This document shows positions 21,436 through 32,455 of a stretch of DNA of 64,000 bases, one piece after another. Origin of the DNA: Hygrocybe punicea (Eukaryota; Basidiomycota; Agaricomycetes; Agaricales; Hygrophoraceae); assembly GCA_963556145.1 (NCBI GenBank), contig OY744466.1, forward strand, positions 4,464,001 through 4,528,000, read 5' to 3'. Below the pieces are notes generated by a model. That model saw only the letters and a program-made list of their open reading frames with translations, was not told the origin of the DNA and ran no database searches. A program made the translations under genes and the position numbers. The number at the start of each line of letters is the position of its first letter. The stretch's first letter is position 1.

Positions 21436-22590
21436 ATAAGTAAGCATGTAGGGGGAGGTAGATGCGCCTTACGGGGATGTTAGAGAGTATTGCGAAGATT
21501 TAGAGGTGTAAATCCGTGACAAGACTGTGTGTCTGAGTTGCGGGACATTGTATTAGTGCGCACTCTCTGCAACAATCCTGTACCTACCAGTTCTTGTGAG
21601 AATGAGAGTGGGGTGACGGAAGGGAACCCAGAAACGAGGTTTTATAAGCCATCGAATGCAACTCCGGGGCGTTCTCAGGCGTGATTCCAGGTGACAAGCT
21701 CGCAACAGTTGAATTGCCGGGTTCCTGCCAATAACAGGTTAGCAGCTGTCAAACTGCCAGTTCCATTGGAAGGATAATGGGCATTGGGCACATTTGGCAG
21801 GTTGGAACCGTTGGATTTTCCTAAGTTTGATCATGGTCAGATTAATATTGTCCGCGCCTCGACCCCCCACCTAGATGACGTGTTAGGAATCCAAGCTGCT
21901 GATTCGCTGAATGGGCCTTGGTCCAACGGCCAGATCACAAGCACCGCTGCCGCCCCAAAGACACGGACTACGAAGGACAGGAAAGAGAGGACAAGAAACG
22001 TATGCGTACACCATCACCGCACAAGTCTTCTGACCTGAATGGCCTCTTCCATTCAACCTGTTCGGAGCAATCGCCACAGTAACCCCGGGGTTGGATGTTA
22101 TCAGTGAGTAGACTCGGTACCTAGATTCTAGGAGCCGTAACATAGCGTAACATGTGGAGTCGAGAGGGACTAGGTTCAGGCTGGCCATTGCGACAAATCA
22201 GACGACTTGAAGATAAGATCGATCTTGTGAAAGTCGGGGCAATGTCTTCATTTCAGTTACAAGTGCTCGACACTGGCAATTACGATTTGAAAGGCGAGCC
22301 TGAGGTTGAAACGTTGAAGCTTTGAAGAGAAGATCGATACCTGTGAAACCAACCGTTCATATGCAATGTGGTTTTATTAACCGCTTTGTGCCGCCCTCAT
22401 TCTCTCGTAGATCTCTTGGGAGGGTATAGTAACAGGTCTACACGCCTGTTTGTGCCAAGCCCTGATCCGGGGACTGGTAAAAAGGCCGCTAATCAGCCGT
22501 CCAGCCACAATCCTTTCAGATCCCTATCTCATCGTTGACATGCCATCAGCACAGATTATTGCTCCCATCCAACCTGAATTGGTCGTCTTC
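21436..22590. other. Intergenic, no gene recognised
   Basis: About 1.15 kb of mixed composition between the small minus-strand gene and the secreted-protein gene. Only short overlapping frames occur. A duplicated GAGCTGGTCTCCC phrase (about 22640, 22700) lies just downstream, in the leader of the next gene. Confidence 0.45.
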
Positions 22591-22593
22591 GCA

Positions 22594-22600
22594 TATAAAA
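22594..22600 (+). promoter_or_regulatory. TATA box of the secreted-protein gene
   Basis: TATAAAA lies 159 bp upstream of the ATG at 22759, in a plausible position for a fungal core promoter with a long CT-rich leader (CTCACAACTC repeats at 22680-22740). Confidence 0.5.
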
Positions 22601-22758
22601 GTCTCAGATCTCAGCAGCACCTGTCTGGAATTCCCCAGAGCTGGTCTCCCACGTACAAGCCTTGTACGAGTTGGCAACTCACAACTCACAACACCCACGA
22701 GCTGGTCTCCCTTTCACAACTCACAACCTCACGAACTCCCTCATTTTCCATCTGAACC

Positions 22759-23438
22759 ATGCGTTTCACTTCGCTCCTCACCATTCTCTTCACCTCTCTG
22801 ACGCTCGCAGCCTCTGCTCCCCTCCCGGTAGGCATCCATCCGTTTCACCGCCAGAATCTTATCTTCACTCACATGCCGTGCAGATTAGCGACATCCACGC
22901 AAATCACCTCAACTACTTGCAAAGGCGGTGCGTCATTTCAACATCTAGATGCATCTCCACAAGCGCTGACATTCTGACAACAGGGTTGACTCCGGAGTAA
23001 GTAGCACGAATTCTTGCATATAAAACCCATAGCTCAATATTCACTGCAAACCCAAATGTTTCCCTCTGACGTTTTTCCTTCCAGTCTAGTGAGCCGCCTG
23101 CCAGTGTGCGTCAGCAACCGGTGCCAGTGGCGCAGCCTCCACCAGTCAAACTCTATCATCTGCATGATGACGTTTACTCGGGCTATGACTATCAGCTGCC
23201 ACATGACGTTGCGCAGCAACACTCTCCTCTGCATGATGACGTTCACCCGCACTATCAATATCAGGCGCTACCACAGGATGACCATCCTCCACTGGAGGTC
23301 ACTCTGCCACGGCCCCCACCAAAGGCTCACGTTAAGGATTCACGGCGGCTAGAGGCTAAAAATTCGGCCGGTCAGTCTGCAAAGCCGCGCTTGCAGGGGG
23401 TGGTCATCAGGAAATCCACCACCAAACGACAAAGCTGA
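22759..23438 (+). CDS. Small secreted protein, candidate effector, four exons
   Basis: Exons 22759-22827, 22884-22927, 22984-22996 (13 nt) and 23085-23438 join in one frame to 159 residues, with introns of 56, 56 and 88 bp and good donors (GTAGGC, GTGCGT, GTAAGT). The first exon is a textbook signal peptide: MRFTS, a Leu/Ile/Thr core, then AASAPLP. The mature protein is Pro/His/Asp/Tyr-rich, with two related copies of an LHDDV...Y.YQ..P motif (HLHDDVYSGYDYQLP and PLHDDVHPHYQYQALP), and ends in a basic tail (VVIRKSTTKRQS). There are no cysteines. Family unknown; a secreted, disordered, possibly metal-binding or cell-wall-associated protein is inferred. Dibasic sites (QRR, SRR) could allow processing. 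Confidence 0.75.
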
Positions 23439-23917
23439 CTCGACTATTACGGGATTGGATCCTGTTTATTCGAAGCCGCATAGTAGTACGACATGATCAT
23501 CGGAGCTGTGCAGAGGACCTTGACTTCGCGACGTTGACATTGTAATTACAAAATATAATGTCCTCCGTGATTGTGAGGTTATGCACCTTGAAATAACGAA
23601 ATAACTCTATCTTGAATGTGAGCGGTACCGTTGACGATATTAATCCTGATGGATCAGTTGGCAGAGGTTCCGCCAATCTAGATGAGGGCCGTTTGTTACG
23701 ACAGTGCAAGACGAGTATTCACCTTCACGTGCAATAAGTATTTGCGCATTTAAATTAGCATCCCCCATCCTCCTCCGCCGTCATCCTCGTTCCTGTCCCT
23801 GTCACCCTTGTGGTCGTTGTCATTTTTGCTGTCGTTTTACTAGTTCAGATACATGCACCACATAAGTAATATACAAATTGTACAACAAGTAAGATACACG
23901 AAAACCGGTAACACAAA
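23439..23917. other. Intergenic, no gene
   Basis: Between the secreted-protein gene and the 3' end of the Argonaute relic. No frame with family resemblance. Confidence 0.45.
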
Positions 23918-24877
23918 TCACAAATAGAACATGGTATTCTTCAGACCTGGCGACACACCACCGTGCCATAACTGCGTTGCTTCCTGCGTGATCTGCTCCT
24001 CTCCGCTTGCCGTTGTCGTTCCACTCCCTCCGATGCCTTGCAATAGTTTGTGTAAATAACACCTCCCCCTCTCACACGCCAAGTCGGCGTAGTATGCCGG
24101 GGGAAACCAAGCTAACCGCCTTCGTTGCGCGAGCAAACATGAAACTCAGCGAATTGGTGAGTCCCTGAAGTTCACCTGATTTGAACTTGATTTCGTCGTG
24201 TACCACATAGTAGTGCGTGGGTCGTGTGTCGTGCCTTGAAGAACACTATGTGCTAAATTTCCCCACCATTCAGAAATCGATTAATCAATCAAACCACCAA
24301 TGCACCTTGCAAGAAGAAATCAAAAGTCGTGTACTGCGGTAACGCCACGATCTACTACGGTACCGGGTCGAGGAGTATCGTGGGCATTACTGGACAAAAC
24401 CTGCTCTCTTTGCATTTCACCATGCACATTGATGCGCATTGATGCGCATTGATGGTGAAATGCAAAGAGAGCAGGTTTTGTCCAGTAATGCCCACGATAA
24501 GTAATGCCCACGATAGAGGATTTCCATCTTGGTCAGCACCAGATGCTTCAGTGGGATAGAAATGAGTATGGTGGCGTTTGCCGCAGATTACGATGGTTAA
24601 GCTTCGGGCGGTAAAGGCGCTGCGCCATGCCAAATTTCTTGAAAGCTTCTCTAATTGCAGGAAGTTCTTTGTGGACGACGATATTGAACTGGCCCTCAGT
24701 GAGCTTTACTCGTAAGGTTTCCAATATCATCGACATCAATGCAACAACGCCATCCCGATACATGAGAATGCGTTCAGGCAACTTGTTGTTGTTGCGCTGC
24801 TTGAAAGCACTCAACCGTTCTGATCCTTTGATTCTCCGAAGCTGACTAACGACACCCGACCCCAAGAACCATAGCAA
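23918..24877 (-). pseudogene. Argonaute (PIWI domain) pseudogene
   Basis: Minus-strand segments in different frames give the PIWI domain in order: PERILMYRDGV, EGQFNIVVHKELPAIREAFK, TIVICGKRHHTHFYPTEASG, GTVVDRGVTAVHDF, then (next frames) YYVVHDEIKFKSGELQGLTN, FMFARATKAVSLVSP and AYYADLACERGRCYLHKLL. These match fungal Argonaute proteins, the small-RNA-guided slicers of RNA interference. Damage includes extra sequence after YRDGV, a hairpin insertion (24376-24499) splitting GNPL from PGTVVD, a one-base shift after VHDF and another before AYYADL. The PAZ, MID and N domains are not present upstream, where a different sequence begins near 24880. A dead fragment is certain; whether an intact paralogue exists elsewhere cannot be seen. 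Confidence 0.85.
24376..24499. repeat. 48-bp perfect inverted repeat with decamer loop
   Basis: Arms 24376-24423 and 24452-24499 are exact reverse complements (ends TATCGTGGGC/GCCCACGATA). The 28-bp loop contains repeated GCGCATTGAT decamers. A third partial copy of the arm end (GTAATGCCCACGAT) follows at 24501-24514. It interrupts the Argonaute relic and may have arisen by template switching within that gene or as a tiny foldback insertion. Confidence 0.9.
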
Positions 24878-25042
24878 GTATATTAGGTGATTGTCTATTA
24901 CAATCCATAGACAAGCAAATGGTGTGATTAATTTAAGTGACGAGTATATATAGGTACAGGAATGACTATAGGCAAGTGTAGGAGGGGGTTAGAAGCATGG
25001 GAGGCACCCGTCTGCTTGTGTGAGGCAGAAAGGGTAGCTGGA

Positions 25043-25651
25043 CAGACTGTCCACAGGTCAGTCCAGGCCGGCCCTCACCTGATTTTGCTGGCCCTGGGTC
25101 ATAAGGGCCAGGTCAGGGCCAGGCCGGGTCAGGGTCAGCCCGGGTCAGCCCTGGCCCTCTATCTCAAAGATTTGTCCATACATGCTCTCCATTCACAGTA
25201 TTCTAATCCACATAGTCATCATTAAAGTCAAAATCCCCAACATATTTCTTCATGATCTCTCCTTCCACATCAAGCATTTTATCTGTGCACGCAGCATGTA
25301 GCTTGCAGTCCTCTAAAATTTGAATTCCTTCATTGGCATTATTGAGGGTCATAGTATATGTGCTCAGCAATATGGGTTCAGGGTGTATTTATAGCTAGAT
25401 AGTCATGAGCCATTTTGGTAGCCTTTTATACCATGGAGTTATGAACCTGTGGGGGATCCCAAGGCTAAAAGGATCTCCAACTATGGGAACAGATTTTTCA
25501 AGCCTGGTGTCTTTGGAAATGCTAAAGCATGCATGGTTAGAGTAAGCTAAATGACATACATGTACCTCTGACATCTAAGAGGGCCGGGCCAGGGCCAGCC
25601 CAGGGCCGACCCTAGGGCCAGAGGCTCATGGCCCTGCCCGTGGACAGTCTA
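25043..25651. mobile_element. hAT-like non-autonomous element, 609 bp, GGCC-rich ends
   Basis: The ends CAGACTGTCCACAGG (left) and TAGACTGTCCACGGG (right, reversed) form imperfect inverted repeats. An exact 8-bp duplication TAGCTGGA lies at 25035-25042 and 25652-25659. Both subterminal regions (25065-25160 and 25575-25635) are crowded with GGGCCAGGGC/GCCCTGGCC motifs, probable transposase-binding repeats. The middle is AT-rich with no gene. Confidence 0.88.
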
Positions 25652-25710
25652 TAGCTGGAACAGTGAGCAAATGCAGAAGTAACACCGACGCTATCCAGCC
25701 GCTCCACTCG

Positions 25711-25738
25711 TTGTTGTTGTTGTTGTTGTTGTTGTTGA
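25711..25738. repeat. (GTT)9 microsatellite
   Basis: An uninterrupted GTT triplet run. The reverse frame gives an Asn run, which is not annotated as protein. Confidence 0.95.
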
Positions 25739-25739
25739 T

Positions 25740-26681
25740 GTTGATGTCTTCATGTGCTGCTGCCTCCACTGTACCTGCTGCCACTGTCATCCACCACCAC
25801 AGCCACAATCCGCTGTCTTCTTCATTTGCCGCCACCACCAATCGCTGCCTCCATCATCTTCGTCGTTGTAGAGACATATATATCTCTGGGTACGTATTCA
25901 CTTATTTTACCATATTCCCTATTTGTTCTATCATTTGTATGTAGTGGCTGTTGTATAGTCACAAACAAGAAGAGTTTTGGGTTTTCATCCCATTGACAAT
26001 GAACTCGCACAACGAATCCACGCCTACCCAGGCCGCATTCACCACATCGTCTTTGTCGGTTGTTGGTCAGTAGCAAAACCTACAGGGTGTGTGGGCGCAC
26101 GCACCTGGTTGTCGTTCCATATTTGTGCCTTTGGGCCACGGTTTTTGTCGTAGACATGGGCCAATCAGTTAGGTGTCATCGGCATTATCGTCAGAGCAAG
26201 GTGTGAGGAAAGGCAGGGGGATCTGCTCTGCCATCTGCTCCTCGACCCCCTCATGTCAGACTTCCTCCTTGTTGGTTGTGCTGTCAATGCTGACCGAATG
26301 TTCGCGCAATCGCAGATCAGCCATCCTGGGTTCATTTCAGTAAGTGCATCAATTGTAATTACCTATGAGTTCCTTCCATCCCCTGGCAAACCCGCAGTAT
26401 CACAGGTAAGGGTAGCGGTTGGGGCGCAAGGGTGTAGGGCAATGCGAGAGGTGCAGTGAGATCATGGAATGGCATGGGATGTGTAGGGTCGGTGCAGACA
26501 ACGGGGTGCAGGGCAGATGAGCATGAAACTCGGTGGTGCAGAAAACAAGACAGGCAGGTCACGCGTGATGAAGCCTTCACTGGAAAGATGCCTGCACAAA
26601 AAAATCAACACAAGCCTCATCGTCAGTTACTCCCAAAAGATCCCACCTGAAGTAATCTGAAGTCTTTCATATCTTTGCAGC
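25740..26681. other. No gene assigned
   Basis: Mixed DNA upstream of the integrase-type gene. Frames of 60-90 codons occur but none resembles a family. The integrase gene's first exon may lie here, before the acceptor TTTGCAG at 26675-26681, but I cannot identify it. Confidence 0.4.
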
Positions 26682-27457
26682 GCCTGACGAGAACATCCGA
26701 GCACCAATGGAGCTATATTTTCAACTCGGTTTATCTGATGTGAAGCTTGTAGAACATCTCAAAGACCACTATGATATTAATCAATATGGCTAAGGTTTGA
26801 ATCCTTGACTCGGAATGCAAACTAATATGATGCATTTAATTCACTTTTCTGTTCTGACAGTGTAATAACTATTCGACGACTCAGAAAACAGTGGGGCCTC
26901 CGGTCCACATGCCAGCAAAAGCATACTGCCAAAACGATTTTTGAAAAAGTCAGAGATATCCGGCAGCGATTTCCTTTTTGTGGTGCCAAATCCATCCGCA
27001 AAAGTTTGAGGGAACTTCACAGAGATCGTGTTCCCAGGTGTGTCGTCATTCCTATCAGAACACTTTATATGTTGTTGATAAAATGAAACTCAGGGAGGTG
27101 ATCGGAGAACTTCTAAAAGCAGTGGAGCCTAAGGAGGTTGAGAATCATCTTCATCGCCGTCTGAAACGAAGACAATTTTGGGCCGCCAGGGTCAATGATG
27201 TATGGCCTCAAGATCAGCACGATAAGTGGGGACATTTTGGTCTCTGGTTACATGCAGCGTTCTCAGGCGAGATAAACTGGATCAAAATATGGTGGACCAA
27301 CAAGAATCCAAGACTTATCACAAGCTATTACCTGGAGACCTGTCGGAGAATTGGTGGTGGGTGATTCTGTTCTATGTTTCTGAGTCAATTTGACTTCTGG
27401 TTACCTGTAAGGTGTACCTGTCATAACGCAGAGTGATCCTGGGCTTGAGAATACTGG

Positions 27458-28324
27458 TGTAGATGCGGCTTTGTGGTGGCTTCGGAACAATAAAGGTGAT
27501 CCTAACCAAAGGGATGTCAGCATGAAAGTGACAGTGGATAAGTCAGTGTCAGAAGTAGTAGTAAAAATGTAAATGGAAGTAAAATGTAAGCCATCATGTA
27601 AAACTAGACAAATAACAATGAATCCGGTGATGAATGGAGTGAAAATGGATAAATAACGATGAACCCGACGATGTCGGGTACGGCGGGTTGGGTCGGAAAC
27701 AATGAATGAGTAAAGGAATTACGATAAAGACGATGAGGTCAACTACGAAAAGCTAAGGGTCTACGAGGATGAGCAGTTGAAAGGATTAAAACATGACTCT
27801 GACTGTAAGAAAAATGGGGACTAATGGTATCTCTCTCTTTTGTATGGTCGTCAGGGACCATTTTTATAGTACATGAATGAGTAATCTACTTTTGGACATG
27901 TCTATTTCGGCTGATGGTAAACTACAAAGAAAGGTTGGAATGGGGATGTGGAAAGGGGGGTTGCAAAGCGATGAAGACAGGAAAATGGAAGGGAAAATGA
28001 ATATCCATGAAAAAGATGTAAAATGTCCTACATATCTCCAAAAGGACGAGGGGATGCGTATATTGGGTAAGTCCAACATTGGGGATCGAGTCCGATGAGA
28101 TCCATCTTCTATAATTGAAACTCTGGGGCTTATGAGGCTGCCGGATTTGGTCCAAAAGCAGCCATCACAAAGTGGCATGTGTCGGGTTACATCAGTCACA
28201 TCGGGTCACATCACATCACGTCGGGTTACGTCAGGTTTGAATGCAAGTTGAATGGCAGCATCGGGTTGGTCTGGATTCGTGATATATCGATGATACGGAC
28301 TCAGAGGGATGTTGAGTCTCTACA
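27458..28324 (-). mobile_element. Solo LTR, 867 bp, TGTAGA...TCTACA family
   Basis: The segment begins TGTAGATG and ends TCTACA on the plus strand, flanked by CTGG on both sides (27454-27457, 28325-28328). Reverse-complemented, it aligns end to end with the LTR at 59317-61768: TGTAGA start, CATCGATAT, repeated CCCGAC/CCCGATG phrases, TATAAAAA, and an end in CCGAAGCCACC...TACA. No internal region is present, so it is a solo LTR left by LTR-LTR recombination. It interrupts the integrase-type gene in the codon after ENT. Confidence 0.9.
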
Positions 28325-29034
28325 CTGGTACTGCCAATTCGCACACAATGATCTGCCACTGGCTCGATCCCAGTCTTGCTGACACACTACAGCACCGCTA
28401 CGCAAAGGGTCACAATAACATTTTATCAGAAATCAAGTGGTCTGTGTTCCGCCGTGATTTCTCTCCTGGCTTCGAAGACATCCTCGAAGAAGGGGTTCAC
28501 AATGGGTGGTACAATGTGAATGATGTTCTTGAAAAGTAATCTATTATTGCCTTCAGATATTGTCTATTCTGACTATTTCTACTGTCGTGTAGCCTTGTCT
28601 TCCCTTGGCTTGCAATTCCTTGGCTTCAAGCTGAGATCAACAATTGGGTTAGCTTCAAGAATAGAACGGCTCCTTGTGCCGACAAAAACAAGATCCTACC
28701 CCACGGCATTCCATCCCTTATCAGGGCCAAACCATATCAATTTGATGCACTTGATTTCAAAGTATTGTACCGCAATTATTCCATTGATACCTGTTTTCAC
28801 ACAGTGAAATAGATACCTGTGCCGCCTGAGCTATTCAATGAGGTTGAATCCCTCTATGCACCTCCTGACCATCCAGTTTTTGAGCTGGTGCCTCCCCTGT
28901 TTCATGAGCATGCCAGTAAATTGTATGCAGCAATTGGCGATCCTGTGGTATCTTCAAAGTCATTTTGGGCAACGTATCACCAACTACTGCAAGCCTTCCA
29001 TGAGAATGGAGAAGTGGCTGAACTTGGTCCTGTC

Positions 29035-30009
29035 TATTGAATGGCATGGGTAACCCCTGGGTAATTCCAGGGGTACCCGTACCCATACCCATTGAAAACC
29101 TGTACCTGCCCTCGGGGTACGGGTTTTGTTGTGGGTACTCACATTCTGAGCTGAGGGTTACCTGGGACCCATACCCGTGGCGGGTAACCCTTGGGTCCCT
29201 CTTATTTTGCCAGCCCATGCCACCTATTCGACCTCGCGACACCGGATGCATGAATTGATGTGTTGCCGAGTGTTTGCGAGGTGGAATGGACTGGCCCAGC
29301 ATGGTGCGCAGACAGAATGATGGGTGGCGGACGCTGCGTCATTGGACGCGTGGGCCATACTTGTTAATGGTGGTCCTGGGCTGGGGGAATTGCTAGTAAG
29401 TCGCAAACAAATGAAATTGTTGTCGGCTCACCTGGCGACTGGGGGGTGGGTGCACCACTCCCCTGTGCTTGCATTGCTTGGCGTTGCTGCCACGGCCCTT
29501 GCACTCGCTGTCGCTGTGATTGTCATCATCGTTTTAGTCGTCGTCGTCGTCGTTTTAGTCATCGTCATTTGCGTCATCGACTCACCTGGCGACTGGGGGG
29601 TGGGTGCACCACTCCCCCAGGCTTGCATTGCTTGGCATTGCCGCCGTGGCCCTTGCACTTGCTGTTGCTGCCATCATCATTGTCATTTTAGTCGTTGTCA
29701 CCGTTGTTTTCAATGTGGCCGTTTGCACCTGTGTTTGCATTTGCGTTCCTTGGGTGAAGCTGTAGGTGTACCCGTAAATTTCATAAGTAATGGAGTAAAA
29801 GAAAGAAAAGAACTTACCTTTAGCAGAGACCAGCTTTGTACTGGTCTCTGCCTTGTCGTTCAATGCGTCACTTGTGTGACCTGTAGTCACAGGTTACCCG
29901 TCGTGGGTACGGGTACAGCTGCGGGTCACAAAAGTGTGACCCAGACCCAGACCTGTGGCTAAACCCGCGGCAAAACCCGTGGGTTTACCCAGACCCGTGC
30001 CATTCACTA
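29035..30009. mobile_element. hAT-like non-autonomous element, 975 bp
   Basis: The inverted ends TATTGAATGGCATGGGT and TAGTGAATGGCACGGGT (right, reversed) differ at two of 17 positions. A perfect 8-bp duplication GTCCTGTC flanks them (29027-29034, 30010-30017). The subterminal 80 bp at each end are full of GGGTAACCC/GGGTACCC motifs. The interior has TTCGACCTCGCGACACC...TGCGAGGTGGA and two copies of a CACCTGGCGACTGGGGGGTG unit (about 29430, 29583). There is no transposase. It interrupts the last part of the integrase-type gene without losing bases. Confidence 0.92.
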
Positions 30010-30299
30010 GTCCTGTCCTAGCTGCTCACCTCGAAACCGTGAGTTGTCTTGAGCAGGAAAAGATGGAGCTTTTACCGAACATGAAGCCATTCCACAATGG
30101 TGGCAATGTAGTTGGACCAAAAAGACATAAGTACATTGGTGGCTTGGTCAGTCCACCCACTCAAGGTCTTTGGCTTCATGGTGCTTGGATCTTGTCAGAT
30201 GAACAAGAGGAGTTGGAATTGGATGGAGAAGTTGAACCCGAATATGCTCATTTTACCACTGATGAAGATGATGACAAAGGTGATGATGGTGATACATAG

Positions 30300-30496
30300 T
30301 TCGGTTCATGTGATATATCTTGATAATGTGTGGCCTCATCAATGGCAGATAATGCAGACAACGAGGAAAATTCATAATTAAACTGACAAGACGACAATTT
30401 GACATCACACAAAATTTCAAAATAAACCGACAAGATGACAATTTGATTATCACAACACAAAAAAGGGAATCTATCATAGGCCGGCTCCTGTTACTG
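30300..30496. other. Intergenic, no gene
   Basis: AT-rich spacer between two convergent gene ends, the integrase-type gene (+) and the alpha-kinase relic (-). It contains two similar GACAAGA(C/T)GACAATTTGA phrases at 30380-30445. Confidence 0.5.
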
Positions 30497-31908
30497 TCAG
30501 CCAATGTTGCTGCTTTGTGTAGAGAATTGCATCGGAATTGTACCATCAATTTGATGAGTTTCTGTCACATTCTCAAAGAGTGGTGTTCTGTGACTAGCTT
30601 GAGAGGTGGCTGACGGAAGAGCTCTGCTAGACGAGGCTGAAAGAGTGGAGAGGCAAAAAAATGCGCAGAACACATTGCAGGTATGTTCAATGGTGAACCT
30701 GTCATGCATGGATGCAAGATTTCCATCAGCAAAGTTCTGCCTGGTCTCACTGTACAGTTGAAAAACAGTCATTAAGTTGCGCAAATAAGAAGTGCTGTTG
30801 AGCACCTATGCTGCAGCAATGATTTGTGGATCAGTGAGCAGATGTTTTCCACCTGAAGGTCATGCAATGGTGAGGCACAATCTCCGAAGAGCATACACGC
30901 ACATACCCTGAAAATCTCCCACAAATGCCAAGCTCTTCGTTTTCGAGTACTGTACATGTTGACAAAATGCCATGAACTCAGCTCTATGCGCAATATTCTT
31001 GTTGCCATGGAAGAATGGTTCAGCTGAGCCATTTCCAATGTATTTGACAAATTTGCCATCAACCACTTCATCAATCATCTCCTCAATCATGTAGATATCG
31101 CGGTTGCCAGCATCAACAACAGCAAGGGCTGTTTTGACAAACCACATGTCTGGAATCTCGAATGGGGGTTTGCCAAGCAATTGACACTGTTCATTGATGA
31201 AATCATACACCAAATCCATCAATGCTGAAGCCCAGCACAGACAGTTGATCTCGGAGCTAAGTTTGGTTATTTGCGTTGCGTTATCAAAGGTGAGACAGAT
31301 TCCTGATGCTTTACATTGATACCAGCACTGCTTGATGCATATCTGGGCTGAGGGTCCCAAGCAGAAACCGTTGGTATGGCCAAATGTTGCTTTCTTGAAG
31401 CCACCGTATTTTGCTGATGCATTTGGGTTGAAAATCAACATAACGTGGACAGGATTCTTGCAGTCTTCGATTGCATGGAATGGCCATGCATCAGAGACTA
31501 GATTGGTGAATGAGATAGCCAAGGTCGGGTACATTGTGCACGAAATGGAGATGGTATTCACTGCAGTAACTTAGAGTATGGAAAGGAAACATATATTTGA
31601 AGACATACTGAGTGATTTCACGACTTTTTTGGATGGAGCTTTTTGAGCTTGGAGTGCTTGTCAGACTGCACTGGCACTTGGTGAGTTTGGTGCTATAGCT
31701 GGCCGCTTACAACTGACACCAGTCAATGATGTGCCAGTGGGGCTCTTCGGCTATCGCAAACTTGACATTAGAGACTTCTAAGTCTATTGGCGCTGAACTA
31801 TCTCACTGAAAGTTGTCGCTTTCGAAGGCCAGACGGCTTAGAATGTTGATTTCCATCATCCTGTCCTTGGTCGTGTGGGCATAATGCTGACTGATGATTG
31901 CTACCCGG

Positions 31909-32069
31909 TGGAGAGGTACCGAGGTACCTCTCCGGGGGCTCACACAGGACTCGAGAGGTAAGACGGGATGGATAGGATGGATGATGGACTGACTACTACA
32001 TCGGGAAGGCTACTAACTAGGTCAACCGTGGGAGCCCGGTCACGTGACTGGCCAGGTCCCACTACTCCA
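31909..32069 (-). repeat. LTR of element A (3' LTR on minus)
   Basis: 161 bp, differing by a single noticed base from the copy at 33770-33930 (CTCACACAGG versus CTCACGCAGG). It contains an inner palindrome GAGAGGTACCGAGGTACCTC at its left end and the phrase GGTCACGTGACTGG, also found in the LTR at 61841. Confidence 0.92.
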
Positions 32070-32455
32070 AGTGCCCCTTTTCCTCATGGCGACGCCCTCG
32101 TCGCCAACTGCTACAGAAAAGAACACAAAACAAACAGAAACAGACCAAAAACTCTAAAGCCACAACTCCCAGTCCTTCAGAATGCCTGACTCAAGGCCGG
32201 GGCCTTATATCGTGAAGCGGGAAGTCGTCCTCGTGCAGGGGGCGGTAGATGACCAGACTCTATAGAACTCCTCTCTCAAACTCAAACTCTCTGAATGCCT
32301 TCCTCGCAAGGATTAGGGCTTATGACACAAGATCCAAAATCGCTCGAATTGTCCTGGCAAGTACTCAGCACAGCATGCAAGTTCTGGTGATCAAAAACAT
32401 AATGGTGTTGGTGGAAACTAGGTAAACAGGTGTGTGAACAGAGTGTAGTGATGGC

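Larger units (their letters stand above)
26682..30299 (+). pseudogene. Integrase-core (DDE) transposase-type gene split by two insertions
   Basis: Exons read ENIRAPMELYFQLGLSDVKL, then (after an intron with damaged donor) TIRRLRKQWGLRST and FPFCGAKSIRKSLRELHRDR. Next, 27094-27356 encodes a basic KRRQFWAARVNDVW segment and DQHDKWGHFGLWLH (first catalytic Asp). 27412-27457 continues VPVITQSDPGLENTG (second Asp). After the LTR, the frame gives NNILSEIKWSVFRRDF (Glu, 41 residues on), then FPWLAIPWLQAEINNW (28593-28761), IPVPPELFNEVE (28813-29034) and, after the hAT-like element, an acidic end to TGA 30297-30299. This is the rve integrase fold of a gene family common in Agaricomycetes, possibly Ginger-like. 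Introns are 38-57 bp larger-than-exon-neutral lengths of 51-57 bp. Ignoring the two insertions, downstream exons join in one open frame, so decay is recent. Confidence 0.83.
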
